From assembly GCF_003369565.1 (NCBI RefSeq), contig NZ_PIOD01000001.1:62001-126000 (forward strand): a stretch of DNA of 64,000 nt, in the 5' to 3' direction. This document shows, in pieces, positions 45,708-55,211 of this stretch; positions within the stretch are counted from its first letter, which is position 1; each line of letters opens with the position of its first letter. A program made the translations under genes and the position numbers. This DNA is from Oceanobacillus chungangensis (GTDB taxonomy: Bacteria; Bacillota; Bacilli; Bacillales; Amphibacillaceae). The notes beneath the pieces are model-generated. The model was not told the origin of the DNA and ran no database searches. It worked only from the letters and a program-made list of their open reading frames with translations.

Positions 45708-46122
45708 AAGAGGATTGTAACGAATGAATAGTGTGCAAAGATTTTTAACGGCTGCTAAGAAAAATAAAGTTTAAATAAATCATTAAAATAATTGGTAAAA
45801 CCTCAAGTTTAATCAAGTTCAGTCTTATCAAATAGTATTGAAAAGGGTATAATATACGCACATACTATACTTGCAAAAAAGAATGCTTACTTCAGCTAAA
45901 GTGATACTCTAGGTACGTAATTTATTGTTACATAGACTGTACTAACAATTAATGGAATAAATTTAACTGAAACGGTAAATGTAATGTTCAACAATTTCTT
46001 GAAGTGCATATAGTATATAAACAGTTGTTTCACCATATGAAGAATATGGTTTCACAATAGGTATTAATTGCTATAAAATAGTATAGAGACTCTAGATGAG
46101 GCACAATTAAAGGGGGATACTT
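45708..46122. other. Long leader region before mecB
   Basis: About 415 AT-rich bases. A promoter-like TTATCA (45825) with TATAAT (45848-45853) lies in it, and a second is listed separately. A small hairpin CCATAT-loop-ATATGG occurs near 46033-46049. A 16-codon ORF with an AGAGGA site (45724-45774, MNSVQRFLTAAKKNKV) is present but has no support as a gene. Confidence 0.45.
46051..46079 (+). promoter_or_regulatory. Sigma-A promoter of mecB
   Basis: TTCACA at 46051-46056, a 17-base spacer and TAAAAT at 46074-46079, 44 bases before the start codon; each box differs from consensus by one base. Confidence 0.6.
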
Positions 46123-46701
46123 ATGCGCATTGAGCGATTGTCCGATGATCAATTTACCATTTTTTTGACGTTTGATGATTTAATTGAACGGGGTTTTACT
46201 ACAAATGATTTATGGGATGATGCATCAAGTGTCCGTAATTTATTTAGTGATATGATGTATGAGGCGAGTTCTGAGTTAGGTTTTGAGCTGGAAGGAATGT
46301 TGTTAGTACAAGTTCATATTATGCAAGCGCAAGGTATGCATGTCATTGTCACGCAAAAATATGATGATATGGAATGGGATGAAGACTTTATTGAAATGAA
46401 GGTTACATTGGATGAGAGTAAAGAACTAATATTCTCATTTCCAGAGTTTGAAAATATAATTCAGGTTTCTTCATACTTAACAAACTTAGAAATAAATGGT
46501 GGTCAAGTATATTATATGGATAATCGATATTATATGTTATTCAAAGATGAGGATCTTAAACATAATGATAAAGAAGACGTAATCGCAATTATGTCCGAAT
46601 ACTCTTATCCAAGTATCATAACTTCCTTTCGCTTAAAAGAATATGGAAAAGAAATTATCGAACAGAATGCAGTAAAACAAATTATGGACAAATTTTACTA
46701 G
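46123..46701 (+). CDS. mecB: ClpC adaptor protein MecB (YpbH; MecA family)
   Basis: A 192-residue adaptor of the MecA family. The N-terminal target-binding domain (1-55) reads MRIERLSDDQFTIFLTFDDL, and the C-terminal ClpC-binding domain begins near residue 95. Length (YpbH is 194, MecA about 218) and locus between recQ and gudB favour MecB/YpbH over MecA. It is expected to deliver substrates to ClpCP. AAAGGGGGA precedes the ATG. Confidence 0.85.
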   Translation: MRIERLSDDQFTIFLTFDDLIERGFTTNDLWDDASSVRNLFSDMMYEASSELGFELEGMLLVQVHIMQAQGMHVIVTQKYDDMEWDEDFIEMKVTLDESKELIFSFPEFENIIQVSSYLTNLEINGGQVYYMDNRYYMLFKDEDLKHNDKEDVIAIMSEYSYPSIITSFRLKEYGKEIIEQNAVKQIMDKFY

Positions 46702-46824
46702 CAGTTAGGAAAAATACAAATCTGCATATAAATAGGCTTACCATTCTAAGTTTTATTAAGGACTGGATAGCCTATATATTAAAGAATGAAAAGTTGTTGG
46801 AAAGAGTATGGAGGGTGAGAACGT

Positions 46825-47757
46825 ATGAAAATTGCAGTACTTTATGGTGGAATTTCTGGCGAACGAGAGGTTTCACTAGCTTCAGGAAATGGAATTATGA
46901 ATGCTTTAAAACAAAAGGGACATGATGTCGTCGGGATTGATTTTAATCCATATAAATTAGATGAAATTATTAAATTAGAAGTGGATTTAGTCTTCATAGG
47001 GTTACATGGTAAATATGGTGAAGATGGTAGAATCCAAGGTTTATTAGATATGTTAAATATTCCATATGTTGGGTCAGGAGTACTTGCTTCAGCTCTTGCG
47101 ATGGACAAAGCTAAGGCAAAAAATATTTTTGAAATGAATCACATACCAGTAGCAAAAAGTAATGTATTTCGTTTAACAAACAAAATGGATATTACTACAA
47201 TAGTGCAAGAAATAGAGAATTCATTTACTTTACCATTTGTCATTAAACCAAATCGAGAGGGTTCTACATTGGGACTCTCAATTATTCAAGACAAAAGTGA
47301 TATCACGCAGGCCGTTCAAAACGCATTATCAAGTGATGATACTATATTAGCAGAAGATTTTATTAAAGGTAGAGAACTAACAGTCCCTGTTTTAGGAGAA
47401 GTCGGTCACGAAAAAGCACTGCCAATAATCGAAATTATCCCTAAAAATGCATTCTATGATTATGAATCAAAGTATGCTCCAGGGGGCAGTGAACATATTG
47501 TACCAGCACCAATGGATGATTCTTTGGCGAAACAGATTCAGGAATACGCTGTACTTGCTCATCAGTCACTAGGCTGCGAAATCTATTCAAGAGTAGATTT
47601 TATACTTTCGGAGAATAATACGCCAATTATATTAGAGGTAAATACGCTGCCTGGTATGACACCGACAAGTCTTTTTCCAGATTCAGCAAAAGCAGTGCAT
47701 ATGAGTTATGAAGAAATGGTTGATACTTTTGTTACACTATCTTTAAAAAACCGCTAA
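46825..47757 (+). CDS. ddl: D-alanine--D-alanine ligase
   Basis: A 310-residue ATP-grasp ligase that makes D-Ala-D-Ala for peptidoglycan. It belongs to the short DdlB type (about 305 residues). The N-terminus is VLYGGISGEREVSLASG, the substrate loop HGKYGEDGRIQG lies near 64-75, and the metal-binding Glu and Asn are in ILEVNTLPGMTPTSLFP. GGAGGGTGAGAACGT precedes the ATG. It lies 117 bases before gudB. The Tyr/Phe selectivity residue that would mark D-Lac specificity was not judged. Confidence 0.93.
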   Translation: MKIAVLYGGISGEREVSLASGNGIMNALKQKGHDVVGIDFNPYKLDEIIKLEVDLVFIGLHGKYGEDGRIQGLLDMLNIPYVGSGVLASALAMDKAKAKNIFEMNHIPVAKSNVFRLTNKMDITTIVQEIENSFTLPFVIKPNREGSTLGLSIIQDKSDITQAVQNALSSDDTILAEDFIKGRELTVPVLGEVGHEKALPIIEIIPKNAFYDYESKYAPGGSEHIVPAPMDDSLAKQIQEYAVLAHQSLGCEIYSRVDFILSENNTPIILEVNTLPGMTPTSLFPDSAKAVHMSYEEMVDTFVTLSLKNR

Positions 47758-47790
47758 TTGCTTCTATTTAATTGTATAGAACATTTTTTA

Positions 47791-47818
47791 TTGCATATTT
47801 ACTTGGAGGGTGTATACT
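47791..47818 (+). promoter_or_regulatory. Candidate promoter of gudB
   Basis: TTGCAT at 47791-47796, a 16-base spacer and TATACT at 47813-47818, 56 bases before the start. Confidence 0.45.
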
Positions 47819-47873
47819 AACTCTGAATGGAAATTATTTAAAATATATTTGGATAATTGTAGGAGGTAAATTC

Positions 47874-49154
47874 ATGGTTGCCGACAAAGCAGTTGATTCT
47901 GCAAATAAAACACAAGAGAACATGGATGTATTAACTTCAACACGTGCAGTTATTAAAAAGGCTTTAGAAAAATTAGGTTATCCTGATGAATTATACGAAC
48001 TATTAAAAGAACCTTTAAGAATGATGGCCGTTAGAATTCCAGTACGAATGGATAATGGGGCAATAAAAGTGTTTACAGGATATCGTGCACAGCATAATGA
48101 TGCTGTCGGACCTACAAAAGGGGGAATTCGTTTTCACCCAGATGTAACAGCAGATGAAATCAAAGCACTTTCCATATGGATGAGTTTAAAATCAGGAATT
48201 GTCGACTTACCATACGGTGGGGCGAAGGGCGGAATTATTTGTGACCCGCGTCAAATGTCGTTCCGTGAATTAGAGGGATTAAGTCGAGGCTATGTTCGTG
48301 CTGTAAGTCAAATCGTAGGACCTACAAAGGATATTCCTGCACCAGACGTATTTACAAATTCGCAAATAATGGCGTGGATGATGGATGAGTACAGTCGAAT
48401 GGACGAGTATAATAGTCCAGGTTTTATTACTGGAAAACCGATTGTACTTGGTGGTTCGCATGGTAGAGAAACAGCAACTGCAAAAGGGGTTACGATTGTT
48501 CTTAAGGAAGCAGCTAAGAAAAAGGGTATCGACGTAAAAGGTGCTCGTGTTATTGTACAAGGTTTTGGTAACGCAGGTAGCTACTTATCTAAATTCTTAC
48601 ATGATGCAGGAGCAAAAGTTGTCGGGATTTCCGATGCATACGGTGCATTGTATGATTCGGAAGGTCTTGATATTGATTATTTACTCGATAGAAGAGATAG
48701 CTTTGGAACTGTAACGAAGCTATTTAATAATACAATTTCCAATAAAGAATTACTTGAACGCGAATGTGACATCATTGTACCGGCTGCCGTTGAAAATCAA
48801 ATAACAGAAGAAAATGCACCTAACATAAAAGCTAGTATTATTGTGGAAGCAGCTAACGGACCGACTACAATGGGGGCAACGAAGATATTAACAGAACGTG
48901 ATATATTACTAGTACCTGACGTATTAGCCTCTGCTGGTGGAGTGACGGTTTCCTATTTTGAATGGGTACAGAATAATCAAGGCTACTACTGGTCGGAAGA
49001 TGAAATTGACGATAAACTCCATGAAATAATGATTCGCTCTTTTAACACAATTTATGATTTAGCAGCATCTAGACGAATTGATATGCGATTGGCTGCTTAC
49101 ATGGTTGGGGTACGAAAAATGGCTGAAGCATCACGTTTCCGTGGTTGGGTATAA
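47874..49154 (+). CDS. gudB: NAD-dependent glutamate dehydrogenase GudB
   Basis: A 426-residue catabolic glutamate dehydrogenase (427 in B. subtilis). The substrate Lys lies in GPTKGGIRFHP and the catalytic Lys in DLPYGGAKGGIICDP; the dinucleotide-binding motif is VQGFGNAGSYL. The ATG at 47874 follows AGGAGG; a longer reading from 47772 has none. The 9-base duplication that inactivates gudB in strain 168 is absent: the segment reads TADEIKALSIWM without a repeated VKA. The gene should be active. Confidence 0.94.
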   Translation: MVADKAVDSANKTQENMDVLTSTRAVIKKALEKLGYPDELYELLKEPLRMMAVRIPVRMDNGAIKVFTGYRAQHNDAVGPTKGGIRFHPDVTADEIKALSIWMSLKSGIVDLPYGGAKGGIICDPRQMSFRELEGLSRGYVRAVSQIVGPTKDIPAPDVFTNSQIMAWMMDEYSRMDEYNSPGFITGKPIVLGGSHGRETATAKGVTIVLKEAAKKKGIDVKGARVIVQGFGNAGSYLSKFLHDAGAKVVGISDAYGALYDSEGLDIDYLLDRRDSFGTVTKLFNNTISNKELLERECDIIVPAAVENQITEENAPNIKASIIVEAANGPTTMGATKILTERDILLVPDVLASAGGVTVSYFEWVQNNQGYYWSEDEIDDKLHEIMIRSFNTIYDLAASRRIDMRLAAYMVGVRKMAEASRFRGWV

Positions 49155-49159
49155 AGAAC

Positions 49160-49254
49160 AAAAGCGGAAACGCCCTGTATGGACTTCGCCCCGCAAGTTG
49201 GGGTGGTTCGAAGTCGAACAACTTCTTAGGAGATAAAGGAAACATGCCCCTTTG
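49160..49254. repeat. Structured intergenic repeat after gudB
   Basis: A GC-rich segment AAAGCGGAAACGCCC ... GGAAACATGCCCC contains a nested hairpin: GACTTCG at 49182-49188 with CGAAGTC at 49209-49215, and inside it CCCC (49189-49192) with GGGG (49200-49203). It resembles dispersed repeats of Bacillaceae genomes. I see no second copy in this window, so the call rests on composition and structure. Confidence 0.45.
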
Positions 49255-49257
49255 AAT

Positions 49258-49299
49258 AAAACCGACGCAAATCTAATAAGTAGATTTGCGTCGGTTTTT
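49258..49299. terminator. Bidirectional terminator between gudB and ansA
   Basis: AAAACCGACGCAAATCTA pairs with TAGATTTGCGTCGGTTTT, with A and T runs on both sides; convergent genes share it. It overlaps the ansA stop. Confidence 0.85.
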
Positions 49300-50266
49300 A
49301 TTCTTCAAATATTGCTTTTAACTTACTATAATCCTTCGTTTTCTCTAAAGCGATTAATAATTTTATTCGCGCCTTTTGACCACTAAGCCCATTTGCAAAG
49401 ATAACGCCCATTTCTTTTAATTGTTTTCCTCCGCCATCGTATGCATATGTAGGCTGTACATTGCCTTGATAGCATCTTGATACTAGAATAATGGGGATAT
49501 TATCTCTGAGCATTTGTTTAATGGCAGGAATCGTTTCGTTTGGTAGATTTCCTTGTCCTAGTGCTTCAATTACAACACCGTCAGGATTAATGGAATGTAT
49601 CGCTTGAATAATCGATTGATCCATCCCAGTGAAAGCTTTTAATAGCATAACTTTATGATTCGATAATGTATCAATAGAAAAGGTCGTATGGCTAATAATC
49701 GTATGGTTAAATATAATCGATTCTTTTGTGACAATACCAATTGGTCCGTACTGCGGACTTTGAAAAGTTGCAACATTGCTCGTTGAAGTTTTAGTAACAT
49801 ATTCAGCGGTATGAATTTCATCGTTCATTACAACTAACACACCTTTGTTCATTGCATTGTCGTCTGATGCAACCCGAACAGAGCTAATAAGATTATAGAG
49901 TGCATCGGATCCAATTTCATTGCTCGACCTCATGGCGCCTGTAACGATAACTGGCTTTTCTGTCTCTAGCATTAAATCTAAGAAATATGCCGTCTCTTCT
50001 AAAGTATCTGTACCATGCGTAACAACAACCCCATCATATTTTCCAATTAATTTATTAATCTTTTTCCCCAATAGCAGCATATGGTTCGGTCTAATTTGTG
50101 GAGAGGGGAGATCAAATATTGTTTGTTCATAAATATTTGCATAGTTTAGTAAGTACTCCGTGAAATTTGATAACGGATGATTGTCTGTTGTATTAACTTC
50201 ACCAGTATCTTTATCCTCTAGCATAGAAATTGTTCCACCGGTATGGATAATTAATATATTTTTCAT
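49298..50266 (-). CDS. ansA: L-asparaginase, type I (cytoplasmic)
   Basis: A 322-residue asparaginase hydrolysing asparagine to aspartate and ammonia. The first catalytic Thr is Thr12 in HTGGTISM; the second motif VVTHGTDTLEETAYFL gives Thr86-Asp87. There is no signal peptide, so it is the cytoplasmic form. It converges with gudB, a pairing that suits nitrogen-compound catabolism, although they are separate units. A minus-strand AGGAGAG precedes the ATG. Confidence 0.92.
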   Translation of the reverse strand: MKNILIIHTGGTISMLEDKDTGEVNTTDNHPLSNFTEYLLNYANIYEQTIFDLPSPQIRPNHMLLLGKKINKLIGKYDGVVVTHGTDTLEETAYFLDLMLETEKPVIVTGAMRSSNEIGSDALYNLISSVRVASDDNAMNKGVLVVMNDEIHTAEYVTKTSTSNVATFQSPQYGPIGIVTKESIIFNHTIISHTTFSIDTLSNHKVMLLKAFTGMDQSIIQAIHSINPDGVVIEALGQGNLPNETIPAIKQMLRDNIPIILVSRCYQGNVQPTYAYDGGGKQLKEMGVIFANGLSGQKARIKLLIALEKTKDYSKLKAIFEE

Positions 50267-50346
50267 TAAACTCTCCTTTTTCCTATTCTCATTATATACA
50301 CATAATGATACGATAAAAGCATCGGCATTGGAAAGAGGTATTTAGA

Positions 50347-50994
50347 ATGTTTGCGATTTTATCTGCGGGACTGGCTCCGATCATCGGATTAATGTCTTAT
50401 TTCTATTTGAAAGACCGTGTTACCGAGCCACTTTCATTAATTTTAAAGGCGTTTATTTTTGGGGCATTATTAGTATTCCCAATTATGTTTATCCAATATG
50501 CACTTGAAACAGAAGGTATCAGTAATAGTATCTTCATTCAGTCCTTTTTCTTCGTTGCTTTTTTTGAGGAATTTTTCAAGTGGTTTATCTTTTTGTTTGT
50601 CATGTATAATCATTCACAGTTTGATGATCATTATGATGGGATTGTTTATTCAGTTGCAATAAGTCTCGGATTCGCTTCATTGGAAAATGTATTATACTTA
50701 TTTACAAATGGGATTGAGTATGCTTTATTAAGGGCATTTTTCCCTGTTTCCTCTCATGCACTTTTTGGTGTTATTATGGGCTATTATTTTGGAAAAGCAA
50801 AGCTAACAAATTTTCACACTAGATGGAATATATTTTTAGCACTCTATATTCCATTCATCCTTCATGGAATATATAACTATATACTAAAGTCGCTTGCAAG
50901 TTCTTGGAGCTATTATTTAATTCCATTTATGATAATACTATGGTTTATCGCCTTACATCGAGTAAAAATTGCGAATCAACCAGTTAAAAACTAA
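50347..50994 (+). CDS. prsW: Intramembrane metalloprotease PrsW
   Basis: A 215-residue polytopic membrane protein (218 in B. subtilis). The signature Glu74-Glu75 sits in AFFEEFFKW; SLGFASLENVLYLF and the His residues in PVSSHALFG and PFILHGIYNY complete the PrsW active site. In B. subtilis PrsW makes the first cut of anti-sigma factor RsiW. No sigW-rsiW pair is in this window. It lies upstream of sleB as in B. subtilis. Confidence 0.92.
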   Translation: MFAILSAGLAPIIGLMSYFYLKDRVTEPLSLILKAFIFGALLVFPIMFIQYALETEGISNSIFIQSFFFVAFFEEFFKWFIFLFVMYNHSQFDDHYDGIVYSVAISLGFASLENVLYLFTNGIEYALLRAFFPVSSHALFGVIMGYYFGKAKLTNFHTRWNIFLALYIPFILHGIYNYILKSLASSWSYYLIPFMIILWFIALHRVKIANQPVKN

Positions 50995-51006
50995 TCGTAC
51001 ATATCA

Positions 51007-51041
51007 TCCCCCTGTAAAAATAAGTACAGGGGGAATTTTTA
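51007..51041 (+). terminator. Terminator after prsW
   Basis: CCCCCTGTA at 51008-51016 pairs with TACAGGGGG at 51025-51033, followed by AATTTTTA. Confidence 0.75.
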
Positions 51042-51282
51042 TTTCAGCAACTTATCTGCTTCGTAAATCTACTTCGCTGCATTGTCTTTATCATATCCTC
51101 TTAGCCAGTTTCTGTGGAAATCAAAACCTTTATTACTGACTTTTACAATTAATGTATTAAACAATGCTTCCACAAACTGCTTATCATAATTAATCTGCTA
51201 ATAGTTTTACAATTAATGAATAAAATAGACATTTACTCAAAAAATAGATAGTACAAGACAATGTAAAGCAGGAGGAATCTAG

Positions 51283-52113
51283 ATGAAGAAGAATACTGTG
51301 TCTCTTATTTTCATTTTGGGTTGTATGTTTGTTATCGGATTTGGCTCAATTTATCATCCGAATACATCCCATGCCTTTAGTCCACAAGTCATTCAACATG
51401 GTGCGACAGGCGACGATGTGATTGAATTGCAAGCTAGATTACAATATTTAGGATTTTATAATGGAAAAATTGATGGGGTGTTTGGTTGGGGAACATACTG
51501 GGGATTAAGAAACTTTCAGTATGAATTTGGGTTAAAGATTGATGGTCTGGCTGGGCAAACAACGAAAGATAAGCTGGTAAAAGCAAGTAAATATGATGAA
51601 GCCTATGTAAAAGAGCAAATAGCGAAAGGTCACAGGTTCACACATTATGGAGGTGTAGCAAGAGAAGGGCAAACTGCTCCTAAACCCAACCAAAATACAG
51701 GCACAACGAATACAGAACCAACAACAAATGTTACTTCTGTGAATGTTCCACAAGGATTCTCGCAAAATGATATTCAACTAATGGCAAATGCAGTTTATGG
51801 GGAAGCTAGAGGAGAACCCTATGAAGGGCAAGTAGCTGTAGCGGCTGTTATTCTGAATCGGGTAGAAAGTGCATCATTTCCTGATACTGTTGCAGGAGTT
51901 ATCTTTGAACCAAGAGCTTTTACTGCTGTAGCCGATGGGCAGATTTGGTTAACACCAAATGAAAGGGCAAAAGAGGCGGTAATCGATGCAATCAATGGCT
52001 GGGACCCATCAGCAAATGCAACGTATTATTTTAATCCTGATACTGCTACTTCTCCTTGGATTTGGACAAGACCACAAATTAAAAAAATAGGTAAACATAT
52101 TTTTTGTAAATAG
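51283..52113 (+). CDS. sleB: Spore cortex-lytic enzyme SleB
   Basis: A 276-residue secreted lytic transglycosylase that digests cortex muramic-delta-lactam peptidoglycan at germination. A signal peptide (1-31) is followed by a peptidoglycan-binding repeat (about 38-98, IELQARLQYLGFYNGKIDGVFG), a Thr/Asn-rich linker (125-155), and the hydrolase_2 catalytic domain (about 162-276). The catalytic Glu is in VYGEARGEPYEG. AGGAGGAATCTAG precedes the ATG. ypeB follows 15 bases after it, the usual bicistron. No clear sigma-G promoter was found. Confidence 0.94.
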   Translation: MKKNTVSLIFILGCMFVIGFGSIYHPNTSHAFSPQVIQHGATGDDVIELQARLQYLGFYNGKIDGVFGWGTYWGLRNFQYEFGLKIDGLAGQTTKDKLVKASKYDEAYVKEQIAKGHRFTHYGGVAREGQTAPKPNQNTGTTNTEPTTNVTSVNVPQGFSQNDIQLMANAVYGEARGEPYEGQVAVAAVILNRVESASFPDTVAGVIFEPRAFTAVADGQIWLTPNERAKEAVIDAINGWDPSANATYYFNPDTATSPWIWTRPQIKKIGKHIFCK

Positions 52114-52128
52114 AAAGGTGGAAGGAAT

Positions 52129-53481
52129 ATGATTCGGTGGATACTAGTAACTGTACTTGCACTTGGAATTGCGGGTACTGCCTATTGGGGTTATCAAGAG
52201 CATCAAGAAAAGAACGAAATTCTTATACAGGCAGAAAATACGTACCAACGTGCCTTTCATGAGCTAAGTTATCATATGGACATGCTGCATGACGAGATTG
52301 GTACCGTACTCGCAATGAATTCTGATAAACGATTGTCTCCACAAATGGTTGAAATATGGAGATTAACTTCTGAAGCATCATCTAATGTCGGGCAATTACC
52401 ATTAGGATTACTACCTTTTAATAAAACAGAAGAATTACTAGCAAATATCGGTGATTTTTCTTATAAAACAGCAGTAAGAAATCTAGATGATAAACCATTA
52501 ACCGATGAAGAAATGCGAACATTAGAGAAACTATATACACAATCTGGTGATATTAAGGATGAATTAAGGCATGTCCAGAATATTGCGATGAATAATAACT
52601 TAAGGTGGATGGATGTACAGCTTGCAATTGCAAATGGGGATGAACAAACAGATAATTCGATTATTGATGGGCTTAAGACAGTTGAGAAAAGTGTGGAAGG
52701 ATTCTCTGCAAAGAATGTAGATAATTCATTGATTGGTGGCAATTCTTCTCTAAAGGAGCATAAGTATGAGCTAATCTTAACAAGTGATAATGTAACAGAA
52801 AATGAAGCATTAAGAATAAGTCAGGAATTATTTAATACAAAGGAAAATGATGAAATCACGATAACCGAAAGCGGTGAAGGTGCCAATATTCCACTGTATT
52901 CTACTTCGTTCCATAGTGATAAAATGAATGCATATATGGACATGACAAAGCAAGGAGGTCATCCGATTACATTATTAATAGATAGACCAGTTAATGAGAA
53001 GAATATAAGTTTAAATGAAGGATCCGAAAAGGCAAAGGCCTATGTAGATGATTTAGAATTTCAATCAATGGAATTGTTTCAAAGTACCGAATATGGCAAT
53101 ATAGGCGCGTATTCCTTCCTATATAATCAAGATGGTGTCAGAGTATATTCTGATGCGATTGAATTAAAGGTTGCGCTAGATAATGGAGAAATTACTGGGT
53201 TAACCGCAAAGAATTACCTAATGAATCATAAGGAGAGAGAAATTCAACCCCCTGCGATTTCTGAAGAAGAAGCCAGAGAATTCGTTAACCCAAATGTTAA
53301 CATTCAAGAGCATTTTCTAGCGATTATTGATAATGATTTTGGTGAAGAAGTATTAGTACATGAATTCTTAGGAGTATTAGGCAATGATACCTATCGAATA
53401 TTCATAAACGCGATGGATGGTGTTGAAGAAAAAGTTGAAAAATTAGGCGGAACAGAAGTCAATTATCAAAGTACACTCTAG
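52129..53481 (+). CDS. ypeB: Germination protein YpeB
   Basis: A 450-residue protein with an N-terminal uncleaved membrane anchor (about 3-21), a helical N-terminal half and C-terminal PepSY-type repeats (about 210-440). YpeB is needed for SleB to be held stable in the dormant spore and is degraded on germination. AAAGGTGGAAGG precedes the ATG. It lies 15 bases after sleB. A terminator abuts the stop. Confidence 0.93.
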   Translation: MIRWILVTVLALGIAGTAYWGYQEHQEKNEILIQAENTYQRAFHELSYHMDMLHDEIGTVLAMNSDKRLSPQMVEIWRLTSEASSNVGQLPLGLLPFNKTEELLANIGDFSYKTAVRNLDDKPLTDEEMRTLEKLYTQSGDIKDELRHVQNIAMNNNLRWMDVQLAIANGDEQTDNSIIDGLKTVEKSVEGFSAKNVDNSLIGGNSSLKEHKYELILTSDNVTENEALRISQELFNTKENDEITITESGEGANIPLYSTSFHSDKMNAYMDMTKQGGHPITLLIDRPVNEKNISLNEGSEKAKAYVDDLEFQSMELFQSTEYGNIGAYSFLYNQDGVRVYSDAIELKVALDNGEITGLTAKNYLMNHKEREIQPPAISEEEAREFVNPNVNIQEHFLAIIDNDFGEEVLVHEFLGVLGNDTYRIFINAMDGVEEKVEKLGGTEVNYQSTL

Positions 53482-53511
53482 GGAATGGCAAAAAGCCTTT
53501 CCCTTTTTTTA
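53481..53511 (+). terminator. Terminator of sleB-ypeB
   Basis: GGGAATGGC at 53481-53489 pairs with GCCTTTCCC at 53495-53503 and runs into seven T. Confidence 0.8.
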
Positions 53512-53582
53512 TATATCTGTAATAATAGGTATATCGTATCATAATAAAAATGATGATAATAATTTAATGCGGGGGTAAACGC

Positions 53583-54242
53583 ATGAAAATAGGTACTGTA
53601 CTTCATATCGAGTTAAAAAATCCAAAAACGAATAAAAATGATAAATATCGTTGTAAAGTTATTGAAATGAATGAACTATATTTAATCATCGATTATCCAG
53701 TAAACGAGATAACTAATAAAACAACGGTTTTGCCTAAAAGAAAACATTTTAGTGTGTCATATATTGGGGAAGATGAAGCGGTTTATCAATTTAACAGTAG
53801 TATTACTTCAAAAATCAAATTAAATGTACCCGCACTTGCAATCGAATATCCTAAAAAGGAAAATATTCGACGAATCCAACGTAGGGAATTTGTTAGAATT
53901 GAAACAACGGTCGATGTAGCAATTCATAGTATTGATCAAGCATTCAGCCCATTTGTAACCGTAACATCCGATATAAGTGGTGGAGGGATCTCTATCATTG
54001 CGCCAAATGGCCATAAATTAGTTATAGGAGATATTGTTGAAACGTGGTTAACATTACAAATGCATGAGGATAAATATCATTATATTAATATGAAAACGAA
54101 AGTAGTCTTTATTAAAACATTAAAAAGTAGTATCGAGTTAGTTTCCCTCAAATTTATTGAGTTAGATCAATTATCGCAGCAAGCTATTATTCGATTTTGC
54201 TTTGAGAAACAACGAGAAGCAAGACAAAAAGAAATGAGCTAA
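53583..54242 (+). CDS. motI: PilZ-domain c-di-GMP receptor (MotI/YpfA)
   Basis: A 219-residue protein with a YcgR-N-like domain (about 1-90) and a PilZ domain (about 95-210). The c-di-GMP motifs are present: RxxxR around Arg97-Arg101-Arg105 (RRIQRREFVR) and DxSxxG at Asp130-Ser132-Gly135. B. subtilis MotI (YpfA/DgrA, 217 residues) stops flagellar rotation on binding c-di-GMP. The gene lies upstream of cmk as in B. subtilis. GCGGGGGT precedes the ATG. Confidence 0.88.
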   Translation: MKIGTVLHIELKNPKTNKNDKYRCKVIEMNELYLIIDYPVNEITNKTTVLPKRKHFSVSYIGEDEAVYQFNSSITSKIKLNVPALAIEYPKKENIRRIQRREFVRIETTVDVAIHSIDQAFSPFVTVTSDISGGGISIIAPNGHKLVIGDIVETWLTLQMHEDKYHYINMKTKVVFIKTLKSSIELVSLKFIELDQLSQQAIIRFCFEKQREARQKEMS

Positions 54243-54396
54243 TTGGAACAAATGAACAAACGGTTGGACCAATATTTTTAATCTGTGTTATTATTTATAG
54301 TAATGATGTAAAGTTAAAGATGGCATAATCTAGGTTAATTTACAAATGATATAAAAAAGCTAATCGTGGGTTAAAAGCCATATGTGAGAGGATTGA

Positions 54397-55086
54397 ATGG
54401 AATTAATGGAGTCAAAGAAAATCGCAATTGCAATCGATGGGCCAGCAGCTGCTGGAAAAAGCACGGTTGCTAAAATTGTAGCTGAGAAACTATCTTATAT
54501 TTATATTGATACTGGTGCAATGTATCGTGCTTTAACTTTAAAGGCGTTAAATCATAACATTGATTTGCACGATGAACGAGCATTGGTTGAATTATTATTA
54601 CATACAAAGATTGAATTACAAAAAAATGATAATAATCAGATTGTGTTATTAGATGGAAAAGACGTGACTGCTGACGTACGATCACTAGATGTGACGAACA
54701 ATGTTTCCTATGTTGCGAAACTACCAGAAATTCGTGAGGAGTTAGTACATCGCCAGCAGTTGCTAGCATCTCATCGAGGGGTCGTAATGGATGGAAGAGA
54801 TATTGGAACAAGGGTGCTACCGGATGCTGAAGTAAAAATATTTTTAATTGCAACAGTGGAAGAACGAGCTAGTCGCAGGCATGAAGAAAATAAGCTAAGA
54901 GGCATTCCATCAAGTATGGAGCAATTGTTGAAAGAAATTGAAGAGAGAGATCGAATTGATTCAGAGAGAGAAGCATCTCCATTAGTAAAGGCTGATTCTG
55001 CAATCGAAATAGATACAACTGCAATGACAATAAATGAAGTTGCACAGTTTATTTTAGATGTAGCATCAAAGCACATTAACAAGTAA
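54397..55086 (+). CDS. cmk: Cytidylate kinase
   Basis: A 229-residue nucleoside monophosphate kinase making CDP and dCDP. The Walker A loop is GPAAAGKST (residues 14-22). [11 protein letters not shown] follows near 34-44, and the CMP site includes [19 protein letters not shown] near 129-147. GAGAGG ends five bases before the ATG at 54397. Length and position match B. subtilis Cmk (224). Confidence 0.95.
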   Translation: MELMESKKIAIAIDGPAAAGKSTVAKIVAEKLSYIYIDTGAMYRALTLKALNHNIDLHDERALVELLLHTKIELQKNDNNQIVLLDGKDVTADVRSLDVTNNVSYVAKLPEIREELVHRQQLLASHRGVVMDGRDIGTRVLPDAEVKIFLIATVEERASRRHEENKLRGIPSSMEQLLKEIEERDRIDSEREASPLVKADSAIEIDTTAMTINEVAQFILDVASKHINK

Positions 55087-55211
55087 CTAAATAAAATTAC
55101 GGAAATCAATTTACTTTACTTGACAAATAATTGTAATTATTAGAAGTTATAGAAAGAATAAATTATACTTTAGTTAATTATATATTGGACAATCCATAGG
55201 AGGCTATCGTC

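Noticed and set aside
45724-45774. A 16-codon ORF with an AGAGGA site
   Set aside because: Too short to judge, no known family and no conserved context; mentioned only as a possible remnant.
47772-47873. Longer N-terminus for GudB
   Set aside because: It would read through the promoter-like sequence, and the ATG at 47874 with AGGAGG gives the family length.
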